Shown: positions 1 through 9,661, counted from the first letter of the stretch. The stretch is DNA of 64,000 bases from JBBRBB01 sp038206235 (GCA_038206235.1 JBBRBB010000008.1:62001-126000), one strand, 5' to 3'. Numbers and translations: made by a program. The notes: a model not told the origin generated them from the letters alone.

Positions 1-1466
1 TGGAAAAATATTTCGATAAAGGCGAGCTTGATGAAGACGACATGAAAATGGGTTTAAAGAAGGCAATGATAAATCATGATTTATTTCCCCTGTTCTGCTT
101 ATCGGCAGAGCGCAATATGGGCAGCGGCCGCTTAATGGGATTTATAGATAATGTGTGCCCCAGCGCCAATGAAATGCCGCCGCAAATAACAAAAAACGGC
201 GACAAGGTTGAATCTAATGCAAACGGTTCTCCATGCATCTTTGTCTTTAAAACAGTTAGTGAGCCGCATGTGGGTGACCTCTCTTTTTTCAGGGTGTTCT
301 CCGGAACAATAAAAAGCGGAATGGAGCTTGAAAATGAATCTACCGGTGCATCTGAAAAAATCAACCAGTTGTTTTTGGTTGAAGGCAATAAGCGGGTAAA
401 TATAAATGAACTTGTTGCAGGTGATATTGGAGCTACCCTTAAATTAAAAAATACGCATGTAAATAATACACTGCATACCAAAGGCAAACACTATGCGCTT
501 CCGCCGATTGAATTTCCTTCTCCTAATATGACGATGGCAATTGAAGCTACAAAAAAAGGAGAAGAAGAAAAATTATCACAGGCGCTGCATCAGTTACGCG
601 AAGAAGATCCCACACTTATTATTGAGCCTTCTCCCGAATTAAAACAAATACTCATCCATTGCCAGGGCGATATGCATCTTGCTGTTGCCAAATGGAAAAT
701 TGAGCACGGGCAAAAAATTGAAGTGAGATTTACAAAGCCAAGAATCCCTTACCGCGAAACCATTCGCAAAATGGCCGATGCAAATTACCGTCATAAAAAA
801 CAAAGCGGCGGCGCCGGTCAGTTTGGTGAAGTGTATATGCGTATAGAACCCTGGCATGAAGGAATCCCGGAACCCCATGGACTTACAGTGCGCGGCAGAG
901 ACACACACAATTTAGATTGGGGCGGAAGACTGGTATTTTATAATTGCATAGTTGGCGGCGCCATTGATACGCGTTTTCTTCCCTCGATTTTAAAAGGTGT
1001 AATGGAGAAGATGCAAACAGGCCCGCTCACCGGCTCTTATGTGCGTGATGTGCGTGTATGTGTATATGATGGAAAAATGCATCCAGTTGACAGCAATGAT
1101 ATCTCCTTTAAGATTGCCGGTTTGCAGGCATTCAGGCAGGCATTTAAAAATGCTGACCCGCAAATACTTGAACCAATTTATACGGTTGAAGTATTGTGCC
1201 CTGATGATCTTACAGGCGCTGTGATGGGAGATTTGCAAAGCCGCAGAGCTGTTGTTGAAGGGATTGATGCAGAAGGTCATTTTCAAAAAGTAATTGCAAA
1301 AATCCCATTGGCTGAGATGGATGGCTATTCTTCATCATTGCGTTCTATAAGCCAGGGCAGGGCTAAATTTAAAAGTCGTTTTCATGAGTATGCTGCTCTG
1401 CCTTATGAGCTGCAGAAAAAGCTTATTGAAGATTATAGTAAAACAGCGAAAGAAGAAGTGGCCTAA
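1..1466 (+). CDS. Elongation factor G-like GTPase, C-terminal part (5' end outside window)
   Basis: The reading frame is open from base 3, so the gene starts before the window and only its C-terminal two thirds are seen. The visible part holds an EF-G domain II-like beta barrel (from about GSPCIFVFKTVSEPHVGDLS), domain III, domain IV with RETIRKMADANYRHKKQSGGAGQF, and a C-terminal EF-G domain V ending near residue 450. EF-G proteins drive translocation or ribosome release. The divergent insert around HVNNTLHTKGKHYALPPIEFPSP resembles the second EF-G paralogue common in Bacteroidota rather than canonical FusA; that assignment is inferred. The G domain is not visible, so GTPase motifs cannot be checked. 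Confidence 0.9.
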   Translation, partial: EKYFDKGELDEDDMKMGLKKAMINHDLFPLFCLSAERNMGSGRLMGFIDNVCPSANEMPPQITKNGDKVESNANGSPCIFVFKTVSEPHVGDLSFFRVFSGTIKSGMELENESTGASEKINQLFLVEGNKRVNINELVAGDIGATLKLKNTHVNNTLHTKGKHYALPPIEFPSPNMTMAIEATKKGEEEKLSQALHQLREEDPTLIIEPSPELKQILIHCQGDMHLAVAKWKIEHGQKIEVRFTKPRIPYRETIRKMADANYRHKKQSGGAGQFGEVYMRIEPWHEGIPEPHGLTVRGRDTHNLDWGGRLVFYNCIVGGAIDTRFLPSILKGVMEKMQTGPLTGSYVRDVRVCVYDGKMHPVDSNDISFKIAGLQAFRQAFKNADPQILEPIYTVEVLCPDDLTGAVMGDLQSRRAVVEGIDAEGHFQKVIAKIPLAEMDGYSSSLRSISQGRAKFKSRFHEYAALPYELQKKLIEDYSKTAKEEVA

Positions 1467-1495
1467 TAATAATTAAAATCAAAAACTTTTATCCC

Positions 1496-2626
1496 TTGAT
1501 ACTAAATAACCGCATAGCAAAATGGAAAATAATAGTTATACTTTCCATTTTCCTGATGAGTGCTTGTATGCCAAATGCTCACAGAAAAAATTCAAAAAGA
1601 AATAATAATAATGATAATTCCGATACGGTTTATAATTCAAACACTACTGCACGCTCCTCATTAGATCCGGGAAAAATTGCAATCGGTGCATTAGTTAGCT
1701 CAGGCGCGGGAAATATAAAAGACGCTGCTACCAGACTAAAAGCGTATCAATTATTAAACGTTACCTATGTTCGCCATGGTATATTTATGAACGCATGGAA
1801 TGGTTCTAATGCGTTTTATAATACTTTACAGAAAGCAGGTTATAAGATTATTCTTAATGTTGCGTATCTGCCCCAGGGCGGCGGTCCGCAATCGTTCCCA
1901 ACAAATCTTGAAGAGTACAAGCGCAGACTGAACGAAATTCTTAGCACTTATAAACCTGAAGTAGTAGTTGTTGAAAATGAAGAATATAATACCACATATC
2001 ACACAGGTACTGCACAGCAATATATAAATGAATTAAAAGCAGCCATTGAAGTTGCACACTCAAAAGGACTTAAAGTAACCAATGGTGGATTAACAGCAAG
2101 AGTAATGACAATGATGGTTTGGAAAGATTATAAAGACCGCGCCTTAAATACAGAGGCTGATGATTTTGCCCGGCGCACTATGTCTCCTGATTTATTAGCC
2201 GATATTCCAAAACTTACCAAACATAAATCAGTAGCCATCGGCATGCAAGTGTTTGATGAGTTATTAAACGCCTACAAAACATTGGATATTGATTATGTAA
2301 ATTTTCATTGGTACGAGCCAATCGGCCAAAGAAAAAATGCCAATGCGCTTACTGTTACACATATAGATACAAAGGCGCTTGGCGAAGCAGTTGATTATAT
2401 TCGCAGAAGAACAGGCAAGTCTGTAATTACAAATGAAATAGGACAGTTCAATCAATCCCCTGATATGGTAAAAGATATTTTAGAAAAGTGCGTAGAATTA
2501 AAACTACCTTACATTATTTGGTATAGCGGTGATGGTGGTGAAGGAAAAGCGGTTGCTCTTACGAATCTTGATGGAAGCCTGAGAGAGAATGGAAGAGTGT
2601 TTGCCGATTTTGTAAAACAGCATTAA
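1496..2626 (+). CDS. Lipoprotein with TIM-barrel glycoside-hydrolase-like fold
   Basis: Begins 29 bases after the EF-G-like stop, with a TTG as the only usable start; the frame upstream has no ATG or GTG. Residues 1-24 form a lipoprotein signal (hydrophobic IIVILSIFL, lipobox-like LMSAC), followed by an Asn-rich linker. The body looks like a (beta/alpha)8 glycosidase of the GH5/GH39 type: VVVVENEEYN near residue 160 and VITNEIGQFN near residue 318 are candidate acid/base and nucleophile glutamates, and NFHWYEP is typical of such barrels. Substrate unknown. It lies with the sulfatase-like and GH13 genes, suggesting a surface glycan role, which is inference. Confidence 0.65.
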   Translation: MILNNRIAKWKIIVILSIFLMSACMPNAHRKNSKRNNNNDNSDTVYNSNTTARSSLDPGKIAIGALVSSGAGNIKDAATRLKAYQLLNVTYVRHGIFMNAWNGSNAFYNTLQKAGYKIILNVAYLPQGGGPQSFPTNLEEYKRRLNEILSTYKPEVVVVENEEYNTTYHTGTAQQYINELKAAIEVAHSKGLKVTNGGLTARVMTMMVWKDYKDRALNTEADDFARRTMSPDLLADIPKLTKHKSVAIGMQVFDELLNAYKTLDIDYVNFHWYEPIGQRKNANALTVTHIDTKALGEAVDYIRRRTGKSVITNEIGQFNQSPDMVKDILEKCVELKLPYIIWYSGDGGEGKAVALTNLDGSLRENGRVFADFVKQH

Positions 2627-2791
2627 TAAAATAAATTTCTCCGAACATCTTAATACACTAATTTCGCTGAAGACTTTACTAATAAGTTTCCCCAAAAAAA
2701 ATGAACGCTAATATATTTTTATATATTTTAGCTGCTTATTTATCAAAAATTTTATCTCATTGCAATTACCAAACTAAAAATCAAAAACTTT

Positions 2792-4201
2792 ATGAAAACA
2801 AGTTTATGGTCTATGGATGCAAAATATTTTTTGCATTTACTTTTGTTTATTTCTATGAACGCATCTCTTACAAGCTGCAAAAAAGACTTATATGAGAAAA
2901 AAGATTCCGTTGCTAAAAATAATCTTTCTGGATCTTTTAAAAAAAACCGCCCTGCCGCATCTCAGCCTAACGTGATTCTTATTTTAATAGATGATATGGG
3001 ATATGAAGTACCTTCTTATTCCGGCGGGCAATCTTATGAAACCCCCAGTTTAGATTTTATGGCATACAATGGCATGCAGTTTTCTCAATGTTATTGCCAC
3101 CCTGATGGTTTTCCTTCACGCCTGGCAATGTATACGGGGAAATATAATTTCAGAAATTATGTTCATTGGGCTGTATTGCCTGATGGTTCAAAAACAATTG
3201 GAAACCTGATGCAAGATGCAGGATATGCTACCTGTTTTCTTGGGAAATGGCAATGCGGCGGCGGCGATGCAAAAATAATCAGCTCCGGTTACAGCAAGTA
3301 CAGAGCCTTTGATGTTATTGGTGATGACCAAAGAGTGGGGCGATATAAAAATCCAGTAATTTATGAAAATGGACAATACCTGCCTGATAGCTTGACCAAT
3401 GGCCGATATTCAGAAGATATGTTTTTTGACTATTTTAGTAATTTTGTTGACAGTAACATTACGAATCCTTTTTTTGTTGTTTACGCAAGTAACCTCGTTG
3501 CTCAGCCCTTTGTTCCCTCGCCTGATGACCCGGACTACGCAACATGGGACCCTGCTTTTGACCAGGACAATCAAGATATTAAATATTTTCCGGGCATGGT
3601 AAAATATGTGGACAAAAAAATAGGTCAAATAATTCAAAAAGTAAGCGATGCTGGTTTAGCAGAAAATACTTTAATAATGTTTACGGCTGATAATGCAACG
3701 CGTTCAACAATTACCTCTGATTTTAAAGGTTACACTATTTCCGGGCAAAAAACAGAGACTACAAGACCGGGAACTAATATTTCCTTTGCTGCTTATTGGC
3801 CAGGCACCATACTGCCCGGTCAAATAAACAATACTGACTTGATTGATTTTACTGACTTTCTTCCTACTCTTGCAGACTTAGCCGGCACAACTATTACGTC
3901 TGACTATGGCATCACCGATGGTGTTAGCTTTAACGATAATCTGTTAGGAATTCCCGGCGTAAACAGGGATTGGGTATTCTGTCATTGGGACAACAACCTA
4001 AACGACTATAATTTAGTACCACCTCAGCGATTTGTAAATAACAAGTTTTACAAATTATATGGCGGTAGTAACTATAAAAGGTTTTTTAATATACAAAAAG
4101 ACATTTTTGAAAAAAAGCCACTTCCTGATAGCGCACTTACTCCCTATGAACAGAGGGTGAAGTTATCATTTGAGCAGGTACTTCAGACGGAGCACAATTA
4201 A
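2792..4201 (+). CDS. Sulfatase-fold lipoprotein, probably catalytically degenerate
   Basis: A type I sulfatase-fold protein of 469 residues with a lipoprotein signal (lipobox LTSC near residue 29). Metal-binding Asp pairs are present: D67-D68 in LILIDDMG and D300-N301 in TADN. The signature that should read C/S-x-P-S-R is G106-F-P-S-R, so the residue converted to formylglycine is missing. The usual GKWH motif is GKWQ, with Gln154 in place of the active-site His. Fold and family are clear, but sulfate ester hydrolysis by the normal mechanism seems impossible. It could be a binding protein or use other chemistry. The start is the ATG at 2792, preceded by an A-rich leader similar to that of the upstream lipoprotein gene. 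Confidence 0.8.
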   Translation: MKTSLWSMDAKYFLHLLLFISMNASLTSCKKDLYEKKDSVAKNNLSGSFKKNRPAASQPNVILILIDDMGYEVPSYSGGQSYETPSLDFMAYNGMQFSQCYCHPDGFPSRLAMYTGKYNFRNYVHWAVLPDGSKTIGNLMQDAGYATCFLGKWQCGGGDAKIISSGYSKYRAFDVIGDDQRVGRYKNPVIYENGQYLPDSLTNGRYSEDMFFDYFSNFVDSNITNPFFVVYASNLVAQPFVPSPDDPDYATWDPAFDQDNQDIKYFPGMVKYVDKKIGQIIQKVSDAGLAENTLIMFTADNATRSTITSDFKGYTISGQKTETTRPGTNISFAAYWPGTILPGQINNTDLIDFTDFLPTLADLAGTTITSDYGITDGVSFNDNLLGIPGVNRDWVFCHWDNNLNDYNLVPPQRFVNNKFYKLYGGSNYKRFFNIQKDIFEKKPLPDSALTPYEQRVKLSFEQVLQTEHN

Positions 4202-4253
4202 TTTTTTTTTTGGATGTATCAGCAAAAGTTTCACGATTACTTATCATACTTTA

Positions 4254-4290
4254 CAAGGCTTACTTTTAAAAAAGTGAGCCTTTGTTTTTT
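4254..4290 (+). terminator. Rho-independent-type terminator after sulfatase-like gene
   Basis: AAGGCT-TACTTTT pairs with AAAAGTG-AGCCTT (one G-T pair) and is followed by TGTTTTTT. It sits about 55 bases after the stop of the sulfatase-like gene and separates it from the GH13 gene. Confidence 0.7.
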
Positions 4291-4470
4291 CGAAGCTTTC
4301 GAAATGAATATAAAAGTTTATCAATTCATCAATTTACTAAATAAAATTTTTTAAAAACAGGCGTACAATTACTTTGCTGTTGTGTAAAGTTTACACATAT
4401 TTGCACTGGCTTAATTATAAAATTTAAAGAACCTTCTTTTTCTTCACAAAAATTATAAATCGTTTGCGCT

Positions 4471-7400
4471 ATGAAAAAATTTTCCCCTTTCACTTTTTTG
4501 CTGCTGTTATCTGCTTCTCTTAATGCACAGTTACTTTCGTGGACGCCTGATTTTATACAGGAAAGTTCTACACCTGTTGATATAACGATGGATGCCACTT
4601 TTGGCAACAACGGATTATTAAATTATACACCTACATCAGACGTGTATGTGCATATAGGAGTAATTACTAATAAAAGCATTTCAACTACTGACTGGAAGCA
4701 TTCAAAATTTACATGGGGTACCACAGACCCGCTGGCACAATGCGTGTATCTTGGAAATAATAAATGGAAATATACCATTACCGGGGGATTAAGAACTTAC
4801 TTCAATGTAACTGATGTAACTGAAACGATTCAAAAAATTGCTATTCTTTTCAGAAATGGTGCAGGCACTTCAGTGCAGCGTAATAAGAATTATAGCGATA
4901 TGTATGTTCCGGTTTACGATAATGGTTTATACGCAAGAATTGATGTGCCTCTTATTCAGCCATTATACGATCCTCTCCCAGAACCTATTAATAAAAAAGT
5001 GGGAGATGCACTTACCGTTACTGCAAAAGCAAGCCAAAGCAGCACCATGAAAATTTATCTTAATGGCGTTGTCGTTGGCTCAGGCAGCGGAACTTCATTA
5101 ACGGCCACCCCAACAATTACAACCGCAGGTAATGAGCAAATAATTGCGGAAGCTACGAACGGCACTACCAGCAGAGACACTATTAGTTTCGGTGTGAGCA
5201 AGGTGCAGGATTTGCCCCCTGGCACAAATGACGGAATAAATTATGAAGCCGGTGATACTTCTGCCACGCTTGTTTTATATGCTCCCGGCAAAAGCAATGT
5301 TTATGTAGTAGGCGATTTCAATAACTGGACTTCATCTGCAAATTACCTTATGAATATTACAAGTGACAGCAAACGTTTCTGGACACGCCTTACACATCTT
5401 ACTTCAGGCACCGAATATGCTTATCAATTTTTAATTGATGGCAGCTTGAAAGTTGCTGACTTCAACACAGAAAAAATTCTCGATCCTGATAATGACCCAT
5501 ATATTCTGCCAAGTACTTATCCTAACTTAAAGCCATATCCAACGGGCAAAACCACCGGAATAGTAAGTGTTCTTCAAACAGCAAAACCAACGTACACATG
5601 GCAGGTAAATAATTTTGCAAAACCAGATAAAAGAAATCTGCTTATATATGAATTATTGGTAAGAGATTTTGTAGCAAATCATGATTGGCAAACGCTGAAA
5701 GATACGCTGAGCTATCTCAAACGTCTTGGTATAAATGCAATTGAAGTAATGCCTTTTAACGAGTTCGACGGGAATATTAGCTGGGGCTATGGTCCTGATT
5801 TTTATTTTGCTCCTGATAAATATTACGGAACAGAAACGGCTCTGAAACAATTTATTGATGAATGCCATAAAAAAGGAATGGCAGTTATTATGGATATGGC
5901 AATGAATGGTTCCCTATACACATCGCCGATGGTGCAAATGTATTGGGATGCCGCCAATAACAGGCCTGCACCTGATAATCCCTGGTACAATACAGTACCT
6001 AAACATGCTTTTAATGTAGGGTACGATTTTAATCATGAAAGTACAGCCACAAATGATTTGGTGAATCGTGTTATCAATCACTGGCTGGTAGATTTTAAGA
6101 TTGATGGTTTTCGATGGGACTTATCAAAAGGCTACACTCAAAAACAAACCTGTGATAACAATGGAGAAAATTGTGACGTTGCCGCATGGAGTGCTTACGA
6201 TGCAAGCCGCATTGCTATCTGGAAAAAATATTATGGTTATATGAAGGCTGCATCGCCAAACAGTTATTGCATCTTAGAACATCTTAGCGATAATACTGAA
6301 GAAAAAGAATTGTCTGATAACGGGATGATGCCCTGGGGCAATCTTAATTACAGTTACAACCAGGCAACAAAAGGTGTTAACACCGGTTCTGATTTTAGCT
6401 GGGGAATTTACACAGCCCGCGGATGGAGTAATCCCTATCTTGTTACTTACCAGGAAAGCCATGATGAAGAAAGATTGATGTATAGAAATATAACAGAAGG
6501 CAACAGCATTTTAGGATATAATGTAAAGGATACTGCAATTGGTTTAAAACGTAATGGTATGGCTACTGCATTCTGGAGCATGCAGCCCGGCCCAAAAATG
6601 ATGTGGCAGTTTGGGGAATTAGGATATGATTATACAATTAACCGATGCGAAGACGGCAGCATTAGCACAAATTGCAGAACATCTCCAAAGCCTATCCGCT
6701 GGGATTATTACAGCAACACCAACCGCAAAGCATTATATGATGTGTACGCAGGTTTATTCAAGCTGCGCAACACACCTAATTATATTTCTACATTTACAAC
6801 AGGTACTATTACCTATAATTTATCAAGCGCTGTTAAATGGCAAAATCTTGTTGACGATTCTCTGAAGATAGTTGTTTTTGGAAATTTTGATGTAGCAGTA
6901 CAAACGGCTAATGTTACTTTTCCATCTACAGGAATATGGTACAGTTACTTTACTGATTCTGTAAAAAATGTTGCTTCAACTAATCTGTTTATTACGCTGA
7001 AGCCCGGAGAATATTATGTGTTTACGAATAAAAATGTGCGCCAGTCTGTTTTGCTGCCGGTAAGCTGGCTAAGCTTTACAGCACAAAAAGCAACGAACAA
7101 TTCAGTGCAATTAAACTGGAGCACTGCTAATGAAATAAACAATAATCATTTTGAAGTGCAGCGCAGTGTAAACGGAATAAGCTTTACAACAATTACAAGT
7201 ATTGCTGCTGCAAATAATGGAAATAATGTACAGCGTTATCAGTACACAGATATCTTACCATTGAAAGGCATCAATTATTATCGCATAAAGCAGGTTGATA
7301 ATGATGGTCGTTATTCTTACTCAGCCGTTGAAAAAATAAATATGGATGCTGTTGCAAAACTGTTGAAGCTATATCCTAATCCGGCTGTAAACGAAACCGC

Positions 7401-7602
7401 GATTTATACGCTGGCAGAATTAAACCAATTCGTTTATACTATAACAGACCTTTCAGGAAAACTGTTATATCACAGTAATACAACAAACGTTTCTGCAAAT
7501 CAGCGAATAGAAATTCCGGTACAAAATCTTACCAAAGGTGTGTACATGCTAAAGATAAATTCTGATAAAGGCGCTGATGTTGAAAAGCTGATTATTGAAT
7601 AA
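4471..7602 (+). CDS. Secreted GH13 alpha-amylase-family enzyme with CBM48-like and T9SS sorting domains
   Basis: A multidomain 1043-residue protein. A signal peptide (to about residue 20, ending LNAQ) is followed by beta-sandwich regions, a CBM48/E-set-like module (about 255-345, containing VYVVGDFNNW), the GH13 barrel (about 385-800), an Ig/FN3-like region (about 880-960, LNWSTANE) and a type A T9SS sorting domain (LYPNPAVN to the end). Catalytic residues by family pattern are D550 (GFRWD), E603 (ILEH) and D665 (SHDE). Region I is unusual: the normal Asn-His is N479-G480. It probably acts on alpha-glucans at the cell surface or outside; exact specificity cannot be read. Confidence 0.9.
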   Translation: MKKFSPFTFLLLLSASLNAQLLSWTPDFIQESSTPVDITMDATFGNNGLLNYTPTSDVYVHIGVITNKSISTTDWKHSKFTWGTTDPLAQCVYLGNNKWKYTITGGLRTYFNVTDVTETIQKIAILFRNGAGTSVQRNKNYSDMYVPVYDNGLYARIDVPLIQPLYDPLPEPINKKVGDALTVTAKASQSSTMKIYLNGVVVGSGSGTSLTATPTITTAGNEQIIAEATNGTTSRDTISFGVSKVQDLPPGTNDGINYEAGDTSATLVLYAPGKSNVYVVGDFNNWTSSANYLMNITSDSKRFWTRLTHLTSGTEYAYQFLIDGSLKVADFNTEKILDPDNDPYILPSTYPNLKPYPTGKTTGIVSVLQTAKPTYTWQVNNFAKPDKRNLLIYELLVRDFVANHDWQTLKDTLSYLKRLGINAIEVMPFNEFDGNISWGYGPDFYFAPDKYYGTETALKQFIDECHKKGMAVIMDMAMNGSLYTSPMVQMYWDAANNRPAPDNPWYNTVPKHAFNVGYDFNHESTATNDLVNRVINHWLVDFKIDGFRWDLSKGYTQKQTCDNNGENCDVAAWSAYDASRIAIWKKYYGYMKAASPNSYCILEHLSDNTEEKELSDNGMMPWGNLNYSYNQATKGVNTGSDFSWGIYTARGWSNPYLVTYQESHDEERLMYRNITEGNSILGYNVKDTAIGLKRNGMATAFWSMQPGPKMMWQFGELGYDYTINRCEDGSISTNCRTSPKPIRWDYYSNTNRKALYDVYAGLFKLRNTPNYISTFTTGTITYNLSSAVKWQNLVDDSLKIVVFGNFDVAVQTANVTFPSTGIWYSYFTDSVKNVASTNLFITLKPGEYYVFTNKNVRQSVLLPVSWLSFTAQKATNNSVQLNWSTANEINNNHFEVQRSVNGISFTTITSIAAANNGNNVQRYQYTDILPLKGINYYRIKQVDNDGRYSYSAVEKINMDAVAKLLKLYPNPAVNETAIYTLAELNQFVYTITDLSGKLLYHSNTTNVSANQRIEIPVQNLTKGVYMLKINSDKGADVEKLIIE

Positions 7603-7623
7603 AAATTATTATCACAATACAAT

Positions 7624-7660
7624 AAAAAACCATCCCGAATGTTTGGGATGGTTTTTTGTT
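7624..7660. terminator. Bidirectional terminator hairpin
   Basis: AAAAACCATCCC and GGGATGGTTTTT form a 12-bp stem around a short loop, with T-runs readable on both strands. It lies between the convergent GH13 (+) and GNAT (-) genes and can serve both. Confidence 0.85.
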
Positions 7661-7740
7661 TTTTACAGCAGGCAAGCGAAAAGCCCGCCTGTCAATAGTC
7701 AGACGGCTCTGAGCCGTTTGACCGACGACCTTCACTTGTA

Positions 7741-8259
7741 TCATAAATATTTTTTCATCAGCCAGTCTGTTTGTACATCATTACCCAAAATAAATTCATG
7801 CTCGCCGAATTTTTCAAAACCCCAGCGGGTATAAAAACCAATGGCTCTTTGATTTTTTTCCCATACTCCTAACCAAATAATTTCTTTATTCATCTCTAAA
7901 GCAACATCAATACATTTTTGCATTAAAGCGCAGCCAATGCCTTTGCCGATTGCATTTTGCACTGCATAAATTCTTGCAATTTCAATGGCTTCTGCAGTAT
8001 TCAATTCTTTTGGAATTTCTGATTCCCTCATCCGCACATAACCCGCAGCATCATCGTCGCACAATGCTAACAGAAAAATATTTCCCTGTGCTCCAACTTC
8101 TGCAACAAGATTTTCCTGAGTAAAAATTTCATTCATGAATTTATCCATATTCTCTTTTGTATTATCTGCAGCAAAGGAGTCGTAAAAAGTTTTACGGCTT
8201 AATTCTGCTATTAAGTTTGCATCTTCTAAAGTTGCATAACGAACGGTAATTGTTTCCAT
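7741..8259 (-). CDS. GNAT-family N-acetyltransferase
   Basis: A 172-residue single-domain acetyltransferase of the GNAT fold. It opens with ITVRYATLEDANLIAEL, has the beta4 strand EIARIYAVQNAIGKGIGCALMQ holding the acetyl-CoA pyrophosphate loop (G-K-G-I-G), and ends with AIGFYTRWGFEKFGEHEF, the usual motif B region. Length and order are normal. The acceptor (small molecule, peptide or protein) cannot be inferred. It precedes no co-transcribed gene and follows a palindromic repeat on its upstream side. Confidence 0.9.
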   Translation of the reverse strand: METITVRYATLEDANLIAELSRKTFYDSFAADNTKENMDKFMNEIFTQENLVAEVGAQGNIFLLALCDDDAAGYVRMRESEIPKELNTAEAIEIARIYAVQNAIGKGIGCALMQKCIDVALEMNKEIIWLGVWEKNQRAIGFYTRWGFEKFGEHEFILGNDVQTDWLMKKYL

Positions 8260-8278
8260 TTATAGGCGCCAGTTTGAT

Positions 8279-8312
8279 AAAACCTCACAGGTCTTAAAGA
8301 CCTGTGAGGTTT
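8279..8312. repeat. Dispersed palindrome, CCTCACAGGTC family, copy 1
   Basis: A near-perfect palindrome with arms AAACCTCACAGGTCTT and AAGACCTGTGAGGTTT. The same sequence occurs at 33379-33412 (with an extra half site at 33351), 56790-56823 and 58472-58504. This copy lies between two same-strand genes. Confidence 0.9.
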
Positions 8313-8324
8313 CCATGCGGGGTT

Positions 8325-8993
8325 TTACATTCTTTCTTTTTGTATTAGTTGTACTAATTGCTCCGGAGTAATTTCTGTATAGTCGTTAATGATGAGGTCT
8401 GCTTCCTGTACATCTTCTGCAGCATGCGTAGTGGTTAAGGCAACAACCTTCATTCCCGCAGCTTTTGCGCTTCGTATGCCTGCAACAGAATCTTCAAAAG
8501 CAATGCATTTTTTTGGATTTACAAGTAGTGCTTCTGCAGCTTTCAAAAATATTTCGGGATGAGGTTTTCCTGTTGTGATGTTTGATGCATTAATAATGGC
8601 CCGGAAATATTTTTTTATATCAATATTTTCAAACATGAAATCAATATTCGGCGGCAGACCTGATGTGGCAACTGCCATAGGGTAACACTCTTTATGCAAC
8701 TGCTCTAAGAAATTAATTAGACCACCAACAGGCCTTATATGTGATGCGTACAATTGCCTGTACAACGATTCTTTTTCATTATCATACACACTTATTTCAT
8801 CATCACTCAACTCCTTATTTAGAACATACGGAAAGATAGCTTTGCTTATTCTGCCATTGATTTTATTCTTGTATTCATCAACTGAAAATTGTAATCCCAT
8901 TTTTTTATAAAATGCTTTCCATGCTTCAATGTGGTAAGCATTGTTATCAATCAGAGTTCCATCCAAATCAAAAATAATTCCCTGGGGTTTCAT
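8325..8993 (-). CDS. HAD-superfamily hydrolase, beta-phosphoglucomutase-like
   Basis: A 222-residue HAD protein with motif I DLDGTLID near residue 9, a helical cap, motif II ATSGLP near residue 109, Lys in the GKPHPEIFLKAAEALLVNP segment, and motif IV FEDSVAGI. This layout is that of the beta-phosphoglucomutase/phosphatase subfamily, which handles small sugar phosphates. The substrate is not determined. Its ATG overlaps the stop of the upstream DinB-like gene by four bases (ATGA), so the two are probably translated as a coupled pair. Confidence 0.9.
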   Translation of the reverse strand: MKPQGIIFDLDGTLIDNNAYHIEAWKAFYKKMGLQFSVDEYKNKINGRISKAIFPYVLNKELSDDEISVYDNEKESLYRQLYASHIRPVGGLINFLEQLHKECYPMAVATSGLPPNIDFMFENIDIKKYFRAIINASNITTGKPHPEIFLKAAEALLVNPKKCIAFEDSVAGIRSAKAAGMKVVALTTTHAAEDVQEADLIINDYTEITPEQLVQLIQKERM

Positions 8994-9523
8994 GGATTAG
9001 TTTTTTTCATTTGCTGATTAAATTCATTGCTTTTTTTCTTTGCGATGCTTAGTGTGTGCCAGTTTGCATCTTTTATAATTTTCCCAACAAAAATGATTTG
9101 ACCCACATGATACGCATAATGCGCAATCTGCCTTATGATGGCATCACAAACAGTTAAGGGGTCATTCCTGATAGAAATAGTTTTCATCAAATCTGCCGGC
9201 TCCAATTGTTCGAGAGCGGTGAAAACACAGTGCCAGCCTGCTTCCCACAAACTTAATAATTCACTTTTATTTGTTGCCGATGGTTCAAACTCTGCATCTC
9301 TTTGCCGCCAGGGTTTTTCACCATCTTCGGTAAGAAAGTTTGTCCAGCGGCTCATCATATTGCCATGTAAATGTTGAATGATGATTGCAATGCTGTTGCT
9401 TTCAGATGATGGCTGATAAAAAAAATCTTTTTCATCTAACTGCGCAAATGTTTTATCTGCCAAAGCTTTATCAGCATGAAAGCGTTTGATGGAGTCTTTT
9501 AAAAATGTTTCTTCTGATTGCAT
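8990..9523 (-). CDS. DinB-like / DUF1572 family protein
   Basis: A 177-residue predicted four-helix-bundle protein. The early IIIQHLHGNMMSRWTNFLTEDGEKPWR segment and the later IAHYAYHVGQIIF segment carry the spaced histidines that bind metal in the DinB/DUF1572 group. Some DinB-fold proteins are thiol-dependent transferases; the function here is unknown. It is the first gene of a two-gene unit with the HAD hydrolase. Confidence 0.85.
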   Translation of the reverse strand: MQSEETFLKDSIKRFHADKALADKTFAQLDEKDFFYQPSSESNSIAIIIQHLHGNMMSRWTNFLTEDGEKPWRQRDAEFEPSATNKSELLSLWEAGWHCVFTALEQLEPADLMKTISIRNDPLTVCDAIIRQIAHYAYHVGQIIFVGKIIKDANWHTLSIAKKKSNEFNQQMKKTNP

Positions 9524-9528
9524 AAGAT

Positions 9529-9572
9529 AGTCATTAAGTCATTAAGTCAATGAGTCAATAAAGTCATTAGTG
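9529..9572. repeat. Short-period degenerate tandem array, AGTCATTA type
   Basis: Four to five degenerate copies of an 8-10 nt unit (AGTCATTA, AGTCAATG, AGTCAATA) lie just upstream of the DinB-like gene. It is one of many such arrays in the window, each with its own unit. Confidence 0.8.
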
Positions 9573-9629
9573 ATAAAATTATCAAGCATTAGCAAAAAAA
9601 TAAAATTTCCCATTTACTCAAGCTGATTT

Positions 9630-9661
9630 CAAGTCCCCCGAAGGGGGATTTAGGGGGCTTG
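9630..9661. repeat. CCCCC/GGGGG palindromic repeat abutting ggt stop
   Basis: CAAGTCCCCC, GAA, GGGGGATTT, AGGGGGCTTG form overlapping inverted repeats immediately after the stop of the gamma-glutamyltransferase gene. It may end transcription, but no clear T-run follows on the minus strand. Confidence 0.7.

Noticed and set aside
1..1466. EF-G-like gene as a truncated pseudogene
   Set aside because: The frame is open to the window edge, so it is cut by the window, not broken.
2701..2895. Open frame over the start of the sulfatase-like gene
   Set aside because: It overlaps the lipoprotein signal in another frame and its content is low-complexity AT-rich translation.
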